Of a DNA stretch of 64,000 bases, positions 43,060 to 56,400 are shown piece after piece; positions within the stretch are counted from its first letter, which is position 1, and each line of letters starts with the position of its first letter. Source of the stretch: Helichrysum umbraculigerum (taxonomy: Eukaryota > Streptophyta > Magnoliopsida > Asterales > Asteraceae); contig CATIUR010000001.1 of assembly GCA_949592205.1 (NCBI GenBank), forward strand, positions 243,090,250 through 243,154,249. Direction: 5' to 3'. The notes beneath the pieces are model-generated. The model was not told where the DNA came from and ran no database searches. It saw only the letters and a program-made list of their open reading frames with translations. The translations under genes and the position numbers were made by a program.

Positions 43060-44486
43060 CTTGAAGCACTCAACGATGAAAACTTGAAAAATGAAGCCTT
43101 GCGAGGCTTGGATAAACAATTCGAAATCAAACCCGATGGAACTCGATACTTCTCTAACCGGGGTGGTTACCCAAATTCGGAAACTTGCGAGATTTGGTGA
43201 TGGCTGAAGCTCACAAATCTCGATACTCTATACATCCTGGTTCTGACAAGATGTATCACGACGTCAAAGGGTTGTATTGGTGGCCTAACATGAAAGCTGA
43301 CATCGCCTTGTACGTCAGTAAATGCCTAACCTGTTCCAAAGTCAAGGCCGAACACCAAAGACCCTCGGGGTTGCTCCAACAACCTGAAATACCTCAATGG
43401 AAATGGGAGCAGATTTCCATGGACTTCATTACCAAACTACCAAAAACTTCGAGTGGTTGCGATACCATTTGGGTGATCGTGGACCGTCTCACGAAATCTG
43501 CTTATTTTCTGGCCATCAAGGAAACCGACAAGATGGAGCGTCTGACTCGCATCTACGTCAAAGAAATCATCTCGCGACACGGTGTACCTATCTCGATCAT
43601 CTCAGATAGGGACAGCCGTTTTACTTCTAACTTTTGGCAATCACTACAGAAATCTCTTGGTACTCGTCTGGATATGAGTACTGCTTATCACCCTCAAACC
43701 GATGGCCAAAGCGAGCGAACTATTCAAACACTGGAGGATATGCTACGAGCCTGCGTAGTTGACTTCGGTACTTCTTGGGAAAATCACTTACCGTTGTGCG
43801 AGTTCTCGTACAACAACAGTTACCATACCAGCATAAAAGCTACACCCTTCGAGGCACTTTACGGGCGTAAGTGTTGATCACCTATCTGTTGGACTGAGTT
43901 AGGAGATCCCCAACTCACGGGTCCAGAAATCATTCATGAAACTACTGAGAAGATCATCGGTATTCAAAACCGGCTGAAAGCCGCACGTGATCGTCAGAAA
44001 AGTTATGCTAACGTGAGACGCAAACACCTTGAGTTCCAGGTAGGGGACAAAGTACTTCTCAAAGTGGCACCGTGGAAGGGTGTCATTCGATTCGGAAAGC
44101 GAGGCAAACTAAACCCTAGATACATCGGACCATTCGAAATCCTTGAAAGGATTGGCCCAGTGGCATACCGCCTGCAACTTCCTGCTGAACTTAGCAGCGT
44201 TCACAACACATTCCACATTTCTAACCTGAAGAAATGTCTGTCTGACGAGACACTGATTATACCGCTCGACGAAATCCAAATCAATGATAAGCTTCATTTT
44301 ATCGAGGAACCTATGGAAATCATGGACCGAGATGTCAAGCAATTGAAACAGAGTCGTATTCCCATCGTAAAAGTCAGGTGGAATTCTAGGCGCGGCCCTG
44401 AGTTCACCTGGGAACGGGAAGACCAAATGCGACAGAAATACCCACATCTCTTCCCAGACAACGCACCGTCCGTGCACTCAAGCTAA
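43060..44486 (+). pseudogene. Element F integrase and chromodomain-like tail
   Basis: After the stop, the linker continues in the old frame to a frameshift at about 43157-43163. It then reads an HHCC zinc domain (HKSRYSIHPGSDKMYHDVK ... CLTCSKVKAEH), a DDE core (MDFITKLP, IISDRDSRFTSNFW, HPQTDGQSERT) and a C-terminal GPY/F-like region (GKLNPRYIGPFEILERIG). It ends in a Tekay-type chromodomain-like segment (VKVRWNSRRGPEFTWERE). A second stop, TGA at 43875-43877, sits where YGRKC is normally followed by Arg (CGA). Integrase inserts the DNA copy, and the chromodomain tail targets heterochromatin in related elements. Confidence 0.88.
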
Positions 44487-44509
44487 TTTCGGGACGAAAT
44501 TTCTTTAAC

Positions 44510-44519
44510 AAGGGGAGAA
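44510..44519 (+). promoter_or_regulatory. Polypurine tract of element F
   Basis: AAGGGGAGAA directly before the 3' LTR. Confidence 0.85.
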
Positions 44520-47084
44520 TGTAACACCTGCTAAATTAGGATAATTAATTATGCCTAATTAATTTTAACTAGTTGTAATTAGTATGTGATAGGACTAATT
44601 GCAGACTCTATTTGTATATATATAAGGTGATTTATATATATATGAGTGTACTTACGTGATTTGGATTAATCGTACGAATTAACCGGACGGAGTCCGACAC
44701 AGTTACTTGGACGTTGGTGACAGAAACTTACCTAAATAATGAGAACGTATTTTATTATATAAAATACACAGCGAACAAACGTTATTTATAATATCGCGAC
44801 GACATTTTAAATAATTTAACGAATACGTATTAAACGCGAGTTAAGAATTTTAATACTTCGACAAATGTTTTTATAATTAATTTCAAGGTATTTCATTAAA
44901 ATATTCCCGTCACCTTTTAAAAATATAACTGCTTGATTTAACGTTTAAACGACGGAGGAAACGAACACCGCACGGAGCGCGGAGGCGCGGACTGAAAATG
45001 GGAGGCTTAACCTCCCATCTCCTTTTCTTTTCTTTTCATTTTCTCATTTCTTTCTCTTTCTTTCTCTCTTTTCTCTCTAATTTAAAAACACCACCAATAC
45101 CATAAATCGCAAAATAACAACACGAAACGACACCGGATCACACCACTCCTTTGGAATAAAAGAACCACGGCATCCCGATCTACCTTTCCATCTTTTCGGA
45201 TTTTCGATCCGACATTTTGTAAGTTTCCGACAAAATCCCGACATCTCTCGTTTTTGATCATTTTTACTAGTTTATGGTTTAAATAGGCTTATTATGTCCA
45301 TTTTTGGGTTGGGTAAAAGATTTGGACCGAACGGAAACCGAAAAACTCGTTTTCGACACATTTTCCGGCCAACAGACCGCTACGTCGCAGTTGGCCCAGA
45401 ATTTATGCGACGTCAGCTTCAACGTCGCAAAACCCCTCGTGACGTCGCATGGTGCGACGTCAGTCACAACGTCGCATTAAATTGCGACGTCGCATATAGC
45501 GACGCAGCCTATTACGTCGCATATAGCGACGCAGCCTATTACGTCGCATTAGCGACGCAGCACCCTACGTCGCATTAAATTGCGAAACGTCGCCTTTAGC
45601 GACGTCATGCTCAACGTCGCAACCCTACTTGCAACGTCGCATGCGACGTCGCACAAACCAGAACCTTGAAAACTCAGATTTTTACTAAATGTCGGAACCA
45701 AGATTTTAACACCTGATTTTTACCCAAATTCGGATCCAGATGCGTTTTTCGTCAAAGCAATATAGTAGAAATAAAAATTTTCCAAGCTGACCTGGCAGCT
45801 CGACCCCAGCCAGGGGCTCTGCCCCTTGGACCCCGCCAGGGGCTGCCGCCCCTTGGACCCCGCTACCAGGGGCGCTGCCCCCGGACCCCCATCATTAAAT
45901 GTTGTAAATACTTTTCACACTAAGTGTTGAACACTTACAAATAACGAAACCTGATTCAACGATACATATAATGATAACACTTTGAATCATTATTACAAAC
46001 CGTCACCAACGGGCCATATTTGTTTTCAAACTACAAACGGATTACTAAACAAACACTTGGACATAATGAGTTGTGTAGACAACTAGCCTGGATGGTCTTG
46101 CGAGACATCTACTTACTTAACTTTATATGTTTAGGCATTTGAAGGTTACGGGTTCGGAGAACCTACGGTTGATATTACTTACTCGTTTATTGATATAAAC
46201 ATACTTGCAAAGACTCAGGTGAGTCTTACGGCCCCACTTTTACTGTTTTATCTTATTGGGGGAGATACATGCTACTACTTTTCCTTGAATACAAGTACTA
46301 AACTGTTTACTATACCAAACGGAATTGCATGAGTTTACTTACAAACAGAAGTCTCTCCATCATATATCGTTAGTTATGGACTTAAGCGCGAACACTAGTT
46401 AATGGATCCATTAGGGAAATGACCCTCCCCACCCGGGGCAGTAGCGCTGCCACGTACTGATTTACACGTAGAAACGGGTGACTACTTATTCGTTAATGAT
46501 GCTTGCTCAATTACGAGCATGTCACGGGAGCAAACATATTACTTACGGGTTAAGCTTCGATTATGAGCCTCATGGCAACGGTATAAACTTACTTACTTAC
46601 ATTTGCTGGATTGCAAATACTGGTTTTACGATTTCTGGATTGAAATTGCTGATTTTACACCTACGGGCATTTCTGATGAAATCTTGTGTTCAAAGCTGAT
46701 ATCACTTACAAACCTGTGAGATTCACCAACCTTTTGGTTGACACTTTTTAGCATGTTTTCTCAGGTACACTGATGGAGTAGGATTACTCCAGGATTTTAG
46801 CTAGAGTCGCATGATTTCAACACAACTGCATTAACGGAGATTCTTAGCATTATCTTTTGTATATTTTGATTATGTAATAGAATCTCCCGCTACACGCGTG
46901 GACTCTAGGAAAACTACATTTTTGTATACGAAAACACTAAGTTTTCAAACAATATATCTATGGAATGTAACTAATTTACAAACTTTGCATATAGATGTCG
47001 TTTACTTATCTTTGTGATGTGATATTTGATTAGTAACACCCCAAACTATGCTTCCGCAAAACAGTGAATTTCGGGGGTGTTACA
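44520..47084 (+). repeat. 3' LTR of element F
   Basis: 2565 bp, with about 15 substitutions relative to the 5' LTR and no length difference. It ends GGGGGTGTTACA before the CTTCC duplication. Confidence 0.95.
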
Positions 47085-47089
47085 CTTCC

Positions 47090-49502
47090 TCTCTTGGTAA
47101 GCCATTAGGGGTAGTAAGATTTAGCCTTGAAGTGTTTGAAATACGGTATATGCTGCTGCTACCTGTCATATACCTTGGACTTGGTGGCTGCACTATCTCC
47201 TCACCATATATGACAGTATCTTCTGGTCTGAGTAGCTATAGATCCACCATTTTCTTGAATATTCTATCAATTACTTTCAGAACTTCTTCTTTTGCTGCAC
47301 TTGAGGAATGACTGATAGCAAGTCTGATCTCGTTCCATTCTTCTTTGTGAAGTTTGCAGACTTGATCGAGATTTATTGCTTGAGTCACTGTTCCTATACG
47401 GATGAGAAGCTGTGCTTGAGATTTGTTCTTTGGCTTTTTCAAGTTAACCTTGGTAATAAGAGCAGGGTTTGATCTTCCAATCATTCTAACAACATATTTC
47501 TTTCTGTCAATTTCATTCCAAAGTTTATCCACTGATGACTTTTCTCCCCCTTTCTTTTTCGATATACCAATAGCTTTTTCTCGCTGTTGTTCACCTTCTT
47601 CAAGTCTTTGCACAACTCTGACAAAGACCTCATCCTTTTCTTCCTGTTCTCTTTTTAAACGAATCTCTCTTTCTCTTTCCTCAGCCATTTTCCCACTAAC
47701 TTTCATCATATATTCTCTGTCTGCATCAGATTATTCTTTCAGTTTCCTTTTCCTCTCTTCTTCTTCTCTAGCATCAGCATCAGCACCGATCTTTAAAATT
47801 ATCTCTCTCTCCCGATCTTGTCTGGCTTTTACTTTTATAGCTACTCTTTGTTCATCAGTTTCTTCAGGATGGGGACTTCCTGAGGAATCAGAATTGAGTA
47901 GAAGGACTGAAGTAGAAGTCTCTGTTATGATGATTTCAGGCGATGAAGTAGTTGTTTGGAGATTGGTTTGAAGAGTAATCATTGGTGTTGCTTCAGTGGG
48001 TTGTGCTGTTGATGTAATTGGAAGGGTAATTTGTTGAGTTTCTGTTGTGTTGGTTGCTGGTGTGGTGATGTCTATTGTGGTGGTTATTGATGTTGTGGTG
48101 GATGTTGTGGTTGTTGTTGTAGTGATTGCTGAAGTTGTGATGGTTTGTGGATGTTCCTCAAATATGACAGTGTTTAATTGAGTCTCTGGTGATGATGAAT
48201 CAGGTTTTTCAAGGATGGTTTTCAGTTGATGCATTGTTGCTGACAGTTCTTCTTCAGAGAATGATAGTATTTTAAGTTTAGAGGAAGAGAGCCCAGATGA
48301 TGTAGGTGACTTGCTGGTCCTTTTCCTTTTTGAGAGAACTGAAGAGATGTGTTGCTGATCCTCCATTTTTGTATCATCATCTACATCTTTCTTCTCATAA
48401 GTACCATTTCCTTTCTTATCAGTCCCATCATTCCCATCATTAGCACCATCCCTTTTTCATCAGTCTCATCATTCTTATCATTACCATCATTATTATTGTC
48501 ATTACCGTCATCACCTTCATCCATATTAACATTACCTTCTTCATTTTGCCTGTTCATCCAATTCCATCGAGCCAGCTCATAGTTTTCTGACTCCCCCTCA
48601 ACCTGTGCATTTTCATCAGCAACCCATTCTCTAACTTTAAAATTATACATTCTGAGCTCATCGGGATGAAACTCAGGAAAAATAACCTCATCATTTCTGT
48701 CTTCTTCATCATCATCAACGACATCCATATCTGATTCCTCATGGTCAAAGAGGTGTTGAGGAGATGCAGATTTATTGATGAAAGTATCATTGTCAGCTTC
48801 TTTATTTTCAGCTTCATCATCAACTTCTTCTTTCTCCCCCCTTTCATCATAAAAAGCTGCAACAATCTCCTTGAGCCGTTTATAGATGAACTTATGATCA
48901 GTATGAATAGATTCTAAACCTTGAATAGTTGTATCCTGATTGGTGACCATAGTTGGAATTTCACTCACAATTTTATCAGTGTGAGTGATAAACTCCAGAA
49001 CAGAAGATGCCATTTCAGATTGGTGTTTGGTGAGAGAGGATATTGCTTCATCATGGGTTTTGAGACTGAATCTGGTGAAGGTTGAGAATTCAGAGAGGGA
49101 TTTAGCATTGGTTTCCAGAAGTCGATAGTGATCAAGTTCAGCGTTAGCAAGCATTTTGACCATGTCACTGATAGATTCGCTCCAGGAGGGGATGGGTTCA
49201 TATACTGCTGCAAGAGAGTGAATTTTGTTAGTGAGACCAACAATTTGACCTATCAGAGACTCTCTATCTTCAGTGAGCATTCGAATTTGTTGCTGGGAAG
49301 ACGCAATATATTCGAGCAGCAACTTGTCTGTTGGTGAGTTGGTGGAAGTTGAAGCTTTATCAGTTGGTGATTTTTGAGTGATAGGTGAGAGTGGTGGTGT
49401 TGGTTGTGGCTGAGATTGTGCTTCAGCTGTTGTAGATAAAGGTTTTTTAGCATCTTGGTGTGAGATATTGTCGCTGGAAAGAGACATTGCGTCTAGTTCC
49501 AC
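47090..49502 (-). pseudogene. Element A accessory ORF, main part (fragmented)
   Basis: Minus-strand blocks 48381-49502 (373 residues from MELDAMSLSSDN), 47731-48366 and 47236-47709 are homologous to consecutive parts of the 914-residue ORF of copy B, with the same coiled-coil, acidic and Thr-rich layout. They are separated by stops and small frameshifts. Gypsy F removes the C-terminal part to 36038-36407. Confidence 0.85.
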
Positions 49503-50243
49503 GATGGGTGAAGTTACTGTATCAGCTAGTAGAACAGTGGTGGTGGGTAGAGATGAGGTATCATCAGCATCCAGTTGCTGGTTCAGTCTATTAACGATAG
49601 AAACATAGGTTGGATATGGTGGTGGTGGTGGCTAATCATTTTCAGATGAAGAGGTGGAGGTATCCATTGGCTGGGCTTCCTCATCATCACCAGCTTGTGT
49701 TTTAGCTGATGGATCATCAGAAACAGAATTGGCAACCTGTATCTCTCCCTGTGACTGGGGAGAGACATTGACAGTTGGTGCGGTGTAAGATGAGAGTTGG
49801 CCCGGGTCTGTAGCCAGTGATGTGACATCAGTGATGGGTGTGTTATCACCCACTGATGTCACTTGCCCTTTGATTAAAACATCATCCTTTTGTGAAGATG
49901 ATGAGTGGCTGATGGGTTGACTCAATAGAGGGGTGTGGGTTGCACCCGAATCACTGCTGACAATGGGTTGAGCCATTGTAGCTGTCTGTAGTTTTCCCTT
50001 TGTAGAGTCACTAGACTTTCGGGAGTCCAGTGAGGCGGTTGAAGGCATGGGTTCAGCAAGGGTGCCCTCAGGGACTGAACGTTCAGGCCCTGTTTCACCC
50101 TTGGCGTCTTTAGACGTCTTCTTTTGACTCTGTCCCTGATCCTTTAATGTTATGCTTTAACTTGATTTTCTTTGGAGCAGTTGGTGGTTTTTGTTTTGGT
50201 GGTTGATCAGCAGTAGTCACTGGGGGTGTGGTCAGTGGCGTGA
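49503..50243 (-). pseudogene. Element A accessory region, middle segment
   Basis: The block 49632-50048 (MPSTASLDSRKSS...) matches the middle segment of copy B. It is in the same frame as the downstream 373-residue block and is separated from it by one stop codon (TAG at 49632-49634), which aligns with sense sequence in B. Where B has a stop between its N-terminal and middle segments, A has CAA, but A has a 2-nt deletion slightly upstream. Confidence 0.75.
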
Positions 50244-51146
50244 TCAATAGGGGGCAGGAGAGGACGGATGTACAGTTTGTAAAGGCTGGGGTGCAAGTAT
50301 CCCCTTTGTTTTCATAAAATCAGGGAGAGGCACAGTCGCTGGTTTACCAAAAATTTGACTTCCAACCATGGTTGGTTCAAAGCCTGTGAAAGAAGTGCTA
50401 TCATAGGCTTCAAATTGATCTTTAAAAATTAATGACAGAAACCTAGGATAGGGCACATATATTGCCCTGCAGGCCTCAGCGACACGAGTAACAAGCTCAT
50501 CAAAGATCACACTTGCATAGTCAACTTGTAAAGAGTTGACCAGTGACCAGCTAATTTGTGCCTTTAGGGAGCTGAATTGATCATAGCTCCCTGTTTTGGT
50601 GCCCAAGGATTGAATAAAGTTTGAAAATAGGGCATTCCACACACCATCCATTTTTGATTTATGTACAGTGGAATACTTACGGTTGCCATTGCTATCTTGA
50701 GTAAATTTACAGTCAATCCCAGTGAGATTGACTATGCCTCCCTTGGCTACCTCTTTTCCAGGCAGTGGTTCGTAAGCATCACGTACAGGTAATTGTAAAA
50801 TGGTTCGAAGAATGGCTGCAGTGATGGTGATTTTGTGAGATCCATTGTTAATGTATCCCTGGATTTGTGAGGTCTTGTAAACGACTGAGTGAGTGCAGGT
50901 AAACCAAAACTCACTTAGCCATTTGGGATTCATAAGCCCAGGTGACAATGTAAGAGCAGGGAGAATAAAGTGATTTTTTAAAAAATTTAAAATCTCTGCA
51001 TACTCTGTTTTAGGGCAAACAAGATTTCCCACATAATTTGATTTTGGCACCGTAATGACGGAATCCTCATCCACTGCAGAGGCTCGAAGAGCTTTAATCT
51101 CTGTAGTGGCTCTGTAGAAGTTAGTAAAAAATTTTGATTTCGACAT
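50244..51146 (-). CDS. Element A accessory region, N-terminal ORF (300 residues)
   Basis: It starts MSKSKFFTNFY and carries the same FLKNHFILPALTLSP, EFWFTCTHS and MDGVWNALFSNFIQSLGTKT blocks as copy B. The 3' end is frameshifted by a small deletion in the Pro-rich tail. Function unknown. Confidence 0.75.
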   Translation of the reverse strand: MSKSKFFTNFYRATTEIKALRASAVDEDSVITVPKSNYVGNLVCPKTEYAEILNFLKNHFILPALTLSPGLMNPKWLSEFWFTCTHSVVYKTSQIQGYINNGSHKITITAAILRTILQLPVRDAYEPLPGKEVAKGGIVNLTGIDCKFTQDSNGNRKYSTVHKSKMDGVWNALFSNFIQSLGTKTGSYDQFSSLKAQISWSLVNSLQVDYASVIFDELVTRVAEACRAIYVPYPRFLSLIFKDQFEAYDSTSFTGFEPTMVGSQIFGKPATVPLPDFMKTKGILAPQPLQTVHPSSPAPY

Positions 51147-52114
51147 TACGATGACCTTAAAATGATTAACTGTTTTTGTTTTTAGGGTTTATAAAAACAG
51201 AGTGTTTTGTACGAAAATCAAGAAGGCGTAAAAAATGAAATGAGATAAAACTCGCTGTTTTATAGAATACGCTTCCTGATGATCGTGTGGATGAAAATAT
51301 GGCAACGTGGATGGTCGTGGTGGAAGTGGTAGAGGCATAGGTGGTCATGATGGAGGGACGTGGTGGTATTAATGGTGATGGGAGAGGTGCGCCGGAAAAA
51401 TGCACTGACGTAAGAAAGATAATGTCAGGAATGCGACTTTTTCGGTGTACCAAAATATATTTCTTTTTGAAATCCGTCAAATTAAATACAAAAAGTATTA
51501 ATCATAACGAATGTTTGTCGATTTATATACCACCATTAAATGATAGCTCAGGGAGTAAATGTCCCTTATATCACATAACCAAATTCTTGGTTTACCACCG
51601 AAAAGAAATATAAATATCATAACTTGACAATTTCATAGATTTATGTAGCCGAACCTTTTGTTTTCCTGATTTAATCACAACTTAGAATACTGATTAAATC
51701 ATTTAGACATGGGTTTAGTTTTGATAAGGACCATTATTTGTCAAATTTTGATAGATATATGTTTTATTTGAAAGAGATGAATATAGATTATGTTTAAGGT
51801 AAAATGAACATTATATTTCTAATGACACAACTTACTGATCAGACCACAACTTAGAATACTGACCCGATCAGCTGGTGATATCATAGAAAAATAACATTAA
51901 TCAAACTTTTAGACATAAAAGAAATTCAAGTGACTTTATGAGTTATAATAGAAGATGAATATAACACACTAATTTCTGAACTTGCTGATTGTATCAGTGA
52001 AAGTCAGTTGATTAGTGAATATATCCTTCTAATGTTATAAACCATAGAGTCAAATTATTTAAAGCGATTGTAAAAGATAAAGCAAAAATAAATAAATAAA
52101 TTCAAAGAATCTAT
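51147..52114 (-). other. Noncoding spacer of element A with two conserved-loop hairpins
   Basis: Hairpin 1 (51667-51701) has a perfect 11-bp stem, TGATTTAATCA / TGATTAAATCA, around the loop CAACTTAGAATAC. Hairpin 2 (51836-51870) has the same loop and a stem pairing at about 8 of 11 positions. The loops are 169 nt apart. There are no pol motifs. Confidence 0.75.
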
Positions 52115-53452
52115 TTATTCATTTAAGTTTGATTGGTGAACCCATCCAGAACTGGGTTCATAGTGACTAAGCCTAGGTTTTGGCTTCCATTGATTTGCAT
52201 AAATCGTATCTGAATGCTCACTGATGATTTGATGTTTTGAAATAGGTAGAGCTAAGCATTCAGATGACAAGTGCTGTCTTTCATCATATTTATAACACTT
52301 TTTGTTAACATGACTGGCCTGTTTGACATTCCTTGTTTTAAGTTGCTGATCTGACACAGTCAAACAACTTCTCTTGCTAATTTTAACTTCCTGCATCTTT
52401 GACTTAAGATCACTGATAGAAGTTTTCTTAGTGACTGATACAGTGTCAGTGAAGTTTCTGATAATAACTTGATTATCAGAGATGGTTTTGATGAGATGTG
52501 AGGTTACTGATGATTTGACAGTTTCCAAAACATTTATCTCATCTCTACCTTCTGTCATATCAGAATCATCAGTGACCAATTTTCTTTTTGTGAAATAGTT
52601 TGGTCTTGGCTCACTGAAGAATGATATGGGTTCAAAAACAGCTTCTGAAAAACTTCCATTGGGATCAAAGACAGGATCAACTTTCGTTGAGTCAGCAAGT
52701 GATGCAGCATATTCATATTCTCCTCCCAAAATAGCTTTAACTTGTTTTGGAATTTGATTATTGACGCATTGATTGACATTATCATTTGACTTGCACCAAA
52801 ATTCCATGACCTTTTTAAATTGTTGAAATTGTGTTTCAAATTTTACCTTTTCTTGAACACATACTTGATTTGCATAAGTTTGTGCATCAAGATCTAGTTT
52901 TAATCTCTTTAGTTTTGACACATTTTCACCTTGATCATTTAGCCTTGATTTTAAGTCACTGATATCACATCTCTGTCTTTTCTGAATATTATGAGCGTTT
53001 GATAAGTCAACTATCAGAGACTCAAAAACATTCTCTTTTTCAGAAACTGAAGATGATTTGAAACAATGTACCTTATAAAGAGTTTCAGGATCCCATTCAG
53101 ATGCTGAACACTTAGAGTGACTTCTTTGATATTTTCAAGAAATTCAGCGTCATCAGCCATCAGACAGTACTCCTTATCTAAACAAATCATTACTTCTTCT
53201 TCATCTGATGATGAGGAGTCAGAGTCACTGAATGAACCTTCTTCAGCGACGAAACCTTTTCCCTTCTTCTTTCTAGATTTATCCATTTCCTTCAGCTTCT
53301 TGTACTTTGCCTTGTACTTGTTGTACTTGTCATTTCTGAAGTCAGGCACTGGATCATGGACTTGGTTGACTGACTTTGATCTACAATCAGGTGCAAAGTG
53401 ACCAGTTTTACCACATTTGTAGCATTCACCTTTTGATTTGAAATTTTCAGAT
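52115..53452 (-). pseudogene. Element A gag, C-terminal part
   Basis: Minus-strand blocks 53014-53349 and 52115-52921 match the gag region between and around the two zinc knuckles of copy B. The first knuckle is cut off by the CACTA insertion at 53453. The second knuckle is degraded (CYKYDERQHLSSEC, with one Cys replaced by Tyr). A frameshift near 53120 separates the blocks. Confidence 0.8.
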
Positions 53453-56400
53453 CACTACTACAAAATAAGTCTAATGCAACACTTTATTAGTAACACTACT
53501 AAAAATTGTTGCTTTTTTAGTCATTTTGGTTATAAGGCAACATTTGAAAAATAAGTGTTGCATATATATGTGTAACGCAACATTAAATTTAAAGTGTTGC
53601 AATTTTTGTTAATAACATGCAACATTTTAAAGAAGTGTTGCACTTGATAAAGTTTAAAGGCAACACTTTTTGAAAGTGTTACAATCTAAATTAAATTTGC
53701 AACATTTCTAAAAAAATGTTGCATTTAGTAAAATTTAAAGGCAATACTTTATAAATGTGTTACAGCCTCTATGGCATAATGAAACATACTTAAAAAGTGT
53801 TACTTATACTAAATATAAGGTATATATAGCTGTAATAAAAGTGTTTTATTTATCACCAAAAAATAAACTGCTACAAAGACTTGCATATATTGTGTGTTTA
53901 AATGTAGTCACAATCCTTTTCATTTATAAAATCGAAGTAAACTAAGAATGCAGTTCAGATTGGCAGGAGGCAGATGAAACAATTGCATTTTAAGGTAAAA
54001 TTGTAAGGGTAAAATGTAGTGATATAAAAAAAATCAAAGGATGAGATTGTTGCCCTTCATGCCTTCAAATTTACGTTCTACAATTTCTACCATATGTATT
54101 AATACCATCCAAACTTAATTAATGGATTAAGAGTTTTTTTTTTATCGTGCATCATAATAATGTATGCATTGAATTAAATTAAGAGTTTTCCTTTAAAAGT
54201 GTAGAGCTAAGTTATTTCACTTTTAAGAAATGTTATTTCATAAATAATTCGATATAACTACTTAAACTTTAAGCTTTAGATTATTTACTTATGTTATATG
54301 TAACGAAAATGAATTTTTTATAAATATAAATTGTGCTTTATAAGTGTTGATTAAATTAATTTATATCTCAAATGTGATTGGTGGGATGAGTTAGTGGGGG
54401 CGATCATGGGGTTAAAATGTTTTTGAATTCATATGAATTGAACTACCGCTCATTTCGATCATAAGTTTGGCGCCAATCCAATATTTATTTATACTACTAT
54501 TATTTTGTGAAGCACACAGTTGCATCATAAACGTCCAATATAACATTAATCTCTTACATCTTGTCCATCTTGAAGAAGCATCGGAGACAGTTTTATCCCA
54601 ATCAAAGTCAAGGTTCATTTTTCTTTCTCCATTGTATTAATTAACTAATTACCCGTATTATTTATTTATTTATCATTATTATAACGGAGTATTATTATTA
54701 ATTTGAACTTGCGCTTCGATCACCTTCAAACGGTAGAGTTTAAAGATATTCTTATTGTCATGGTATTTGTTTCAGGATCCTTTTTGTTCTTGGACATTAG
54801 CGGTTGTTTTCCCCATCATTATCAAAACTAATTAAGGTCCATAACTTTATTTTCGTTGTTTCAATTGCTCATATAGTTTGTTCATGTAACGTTTTACATA
54901 TATTTGATTTGGTCATGTCCATGATTTGGTGAATATTGAAAAAAGTTGAAGCAAATTAATTAGGTTACTTCCAATTTTGTTGCCGACACAATTTGTAGGC
55001 ATATGATGAATTGAGAATTGAGACGAATGGAACGTGTGAAGATAGAATATGTTATTTAATGAATAAATTTACCTAAAAAATAATTAAAGATTTTAGAGTA
55101 TAGCTTGGTGTTAATAGTTTTTTTAGAGTTTTTATTTAAAGGAGATTGTTATTATTGAATTATACGATTTTAATAACAAATAATAACCGTTTACTTCACT
55201 TACTAGAGATAATTCAAAAGTAACCATATTCTTTGTGGTTTAACAGGTTGGCGACGTTATTTTGACAATGCAAAGCATCGGAGAAAGAAGATTTGCAAGA
55301 AGATTTCTAACTTTATGTTTCTACCGTTCTTATCGAAATTATTGTATTAATTTATAGTTTATGTTAGTTATGTTGACATGGAGAAAATTGTAACAATACA
55401 GTGTGATACTATTGGTATGTATTTTTTATTTTAAACAATGTTGGAAATGAATATGGTTACACGTTAGACAATTTGAAATAAAAATCATTTATTCATACTG
55501 TCTTATTATACAAATATATAACTCCCCTCATTTGATATAACAATATTATATTAAGAACACGGAAGCGTAGAAATTTAAACAACTTTATAACTTTACATTA
55601 TATTAATTTACATAACCAGTTTATGAGTTAAAGTCACACTGACTTGAAACAGTTCCAAAGATTACAGAGGTTGGGGACATAAATCGGGGTATTATATAAA
55701 ACAAACAGGTTTAGTACAAAAAGGATCAGAGTAGCTTGCTGTCAAACTGTCCTTGCACCAAAAGCATCACATTCCTGCTATCCATTAAACTACAAAATCT
55801 GCAGGAAGTAAAGATGAGGGATTAGCACATAGCTAAGTGAGAGAGTTCAACACCCAACATTCAACTTAGCATAACCATAAACTACAACAATCAACAACAA
55901 CTTAATAATGAGGATCGGTGGTTCTGGGGATAACCATAATACCCGGGCGGCTCCCCAAGAACTCTTATCCAACCGTATCCGTATGGCCATAACGGACGAG
56001 ACCGATAGCTAGTGGTTATCCTACTCAGATACAGTTCAATACACACAACATATGAAGCATATCCCTGTATCATTCACACGATAACCATCTAACCCAACCA
56101 ACAGTTCATCAACTTGTCGACCTCATTGACAACCAATATCAAAAGATCACATATAGCACATAGTGATACAATCAACAATAATAATTAAACAACTCTATAA
56201 TCATATCTACAATTACCCGTTGTAATCAAATGATCACAACTAAACCAAATGGTGAGTTTTGAATCCACTCACCGATACCTCGGTAGCCACAAACTCGGAT
56301 TCCAGGTGTTACTTATCTTTTGGAGGATCTGAGAATTAACAACCAACACACATTAGTACTTTGCCTCATAATTTGTAAATATCAAAATGGGCATTTTTAT

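Larger units (their letters stand above)
36408..47084 (+). mobile_element. Element F: full-layout Ty3/gypsy Tekay-type retrotransposon
   Basis: LTRs at 36408-38972 and 44520-47084 (2565 bp each, about 15 differences) are flanked by CTTCC (36403-36407, 47085-47089). The element interrupts element A's accessory ORF. The order LTR, primer site, coiled-coil ORF, gag, protease, reverse transcriptase, RNase H, integrase, chromodomain-like tail, polypurine tract, LTR is that of the Tekay/Del chromoviruses. About 0.6% LTR divergence means a recent insertion, yet pol carries two stops and a frameshift. Confidence 0.92.
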
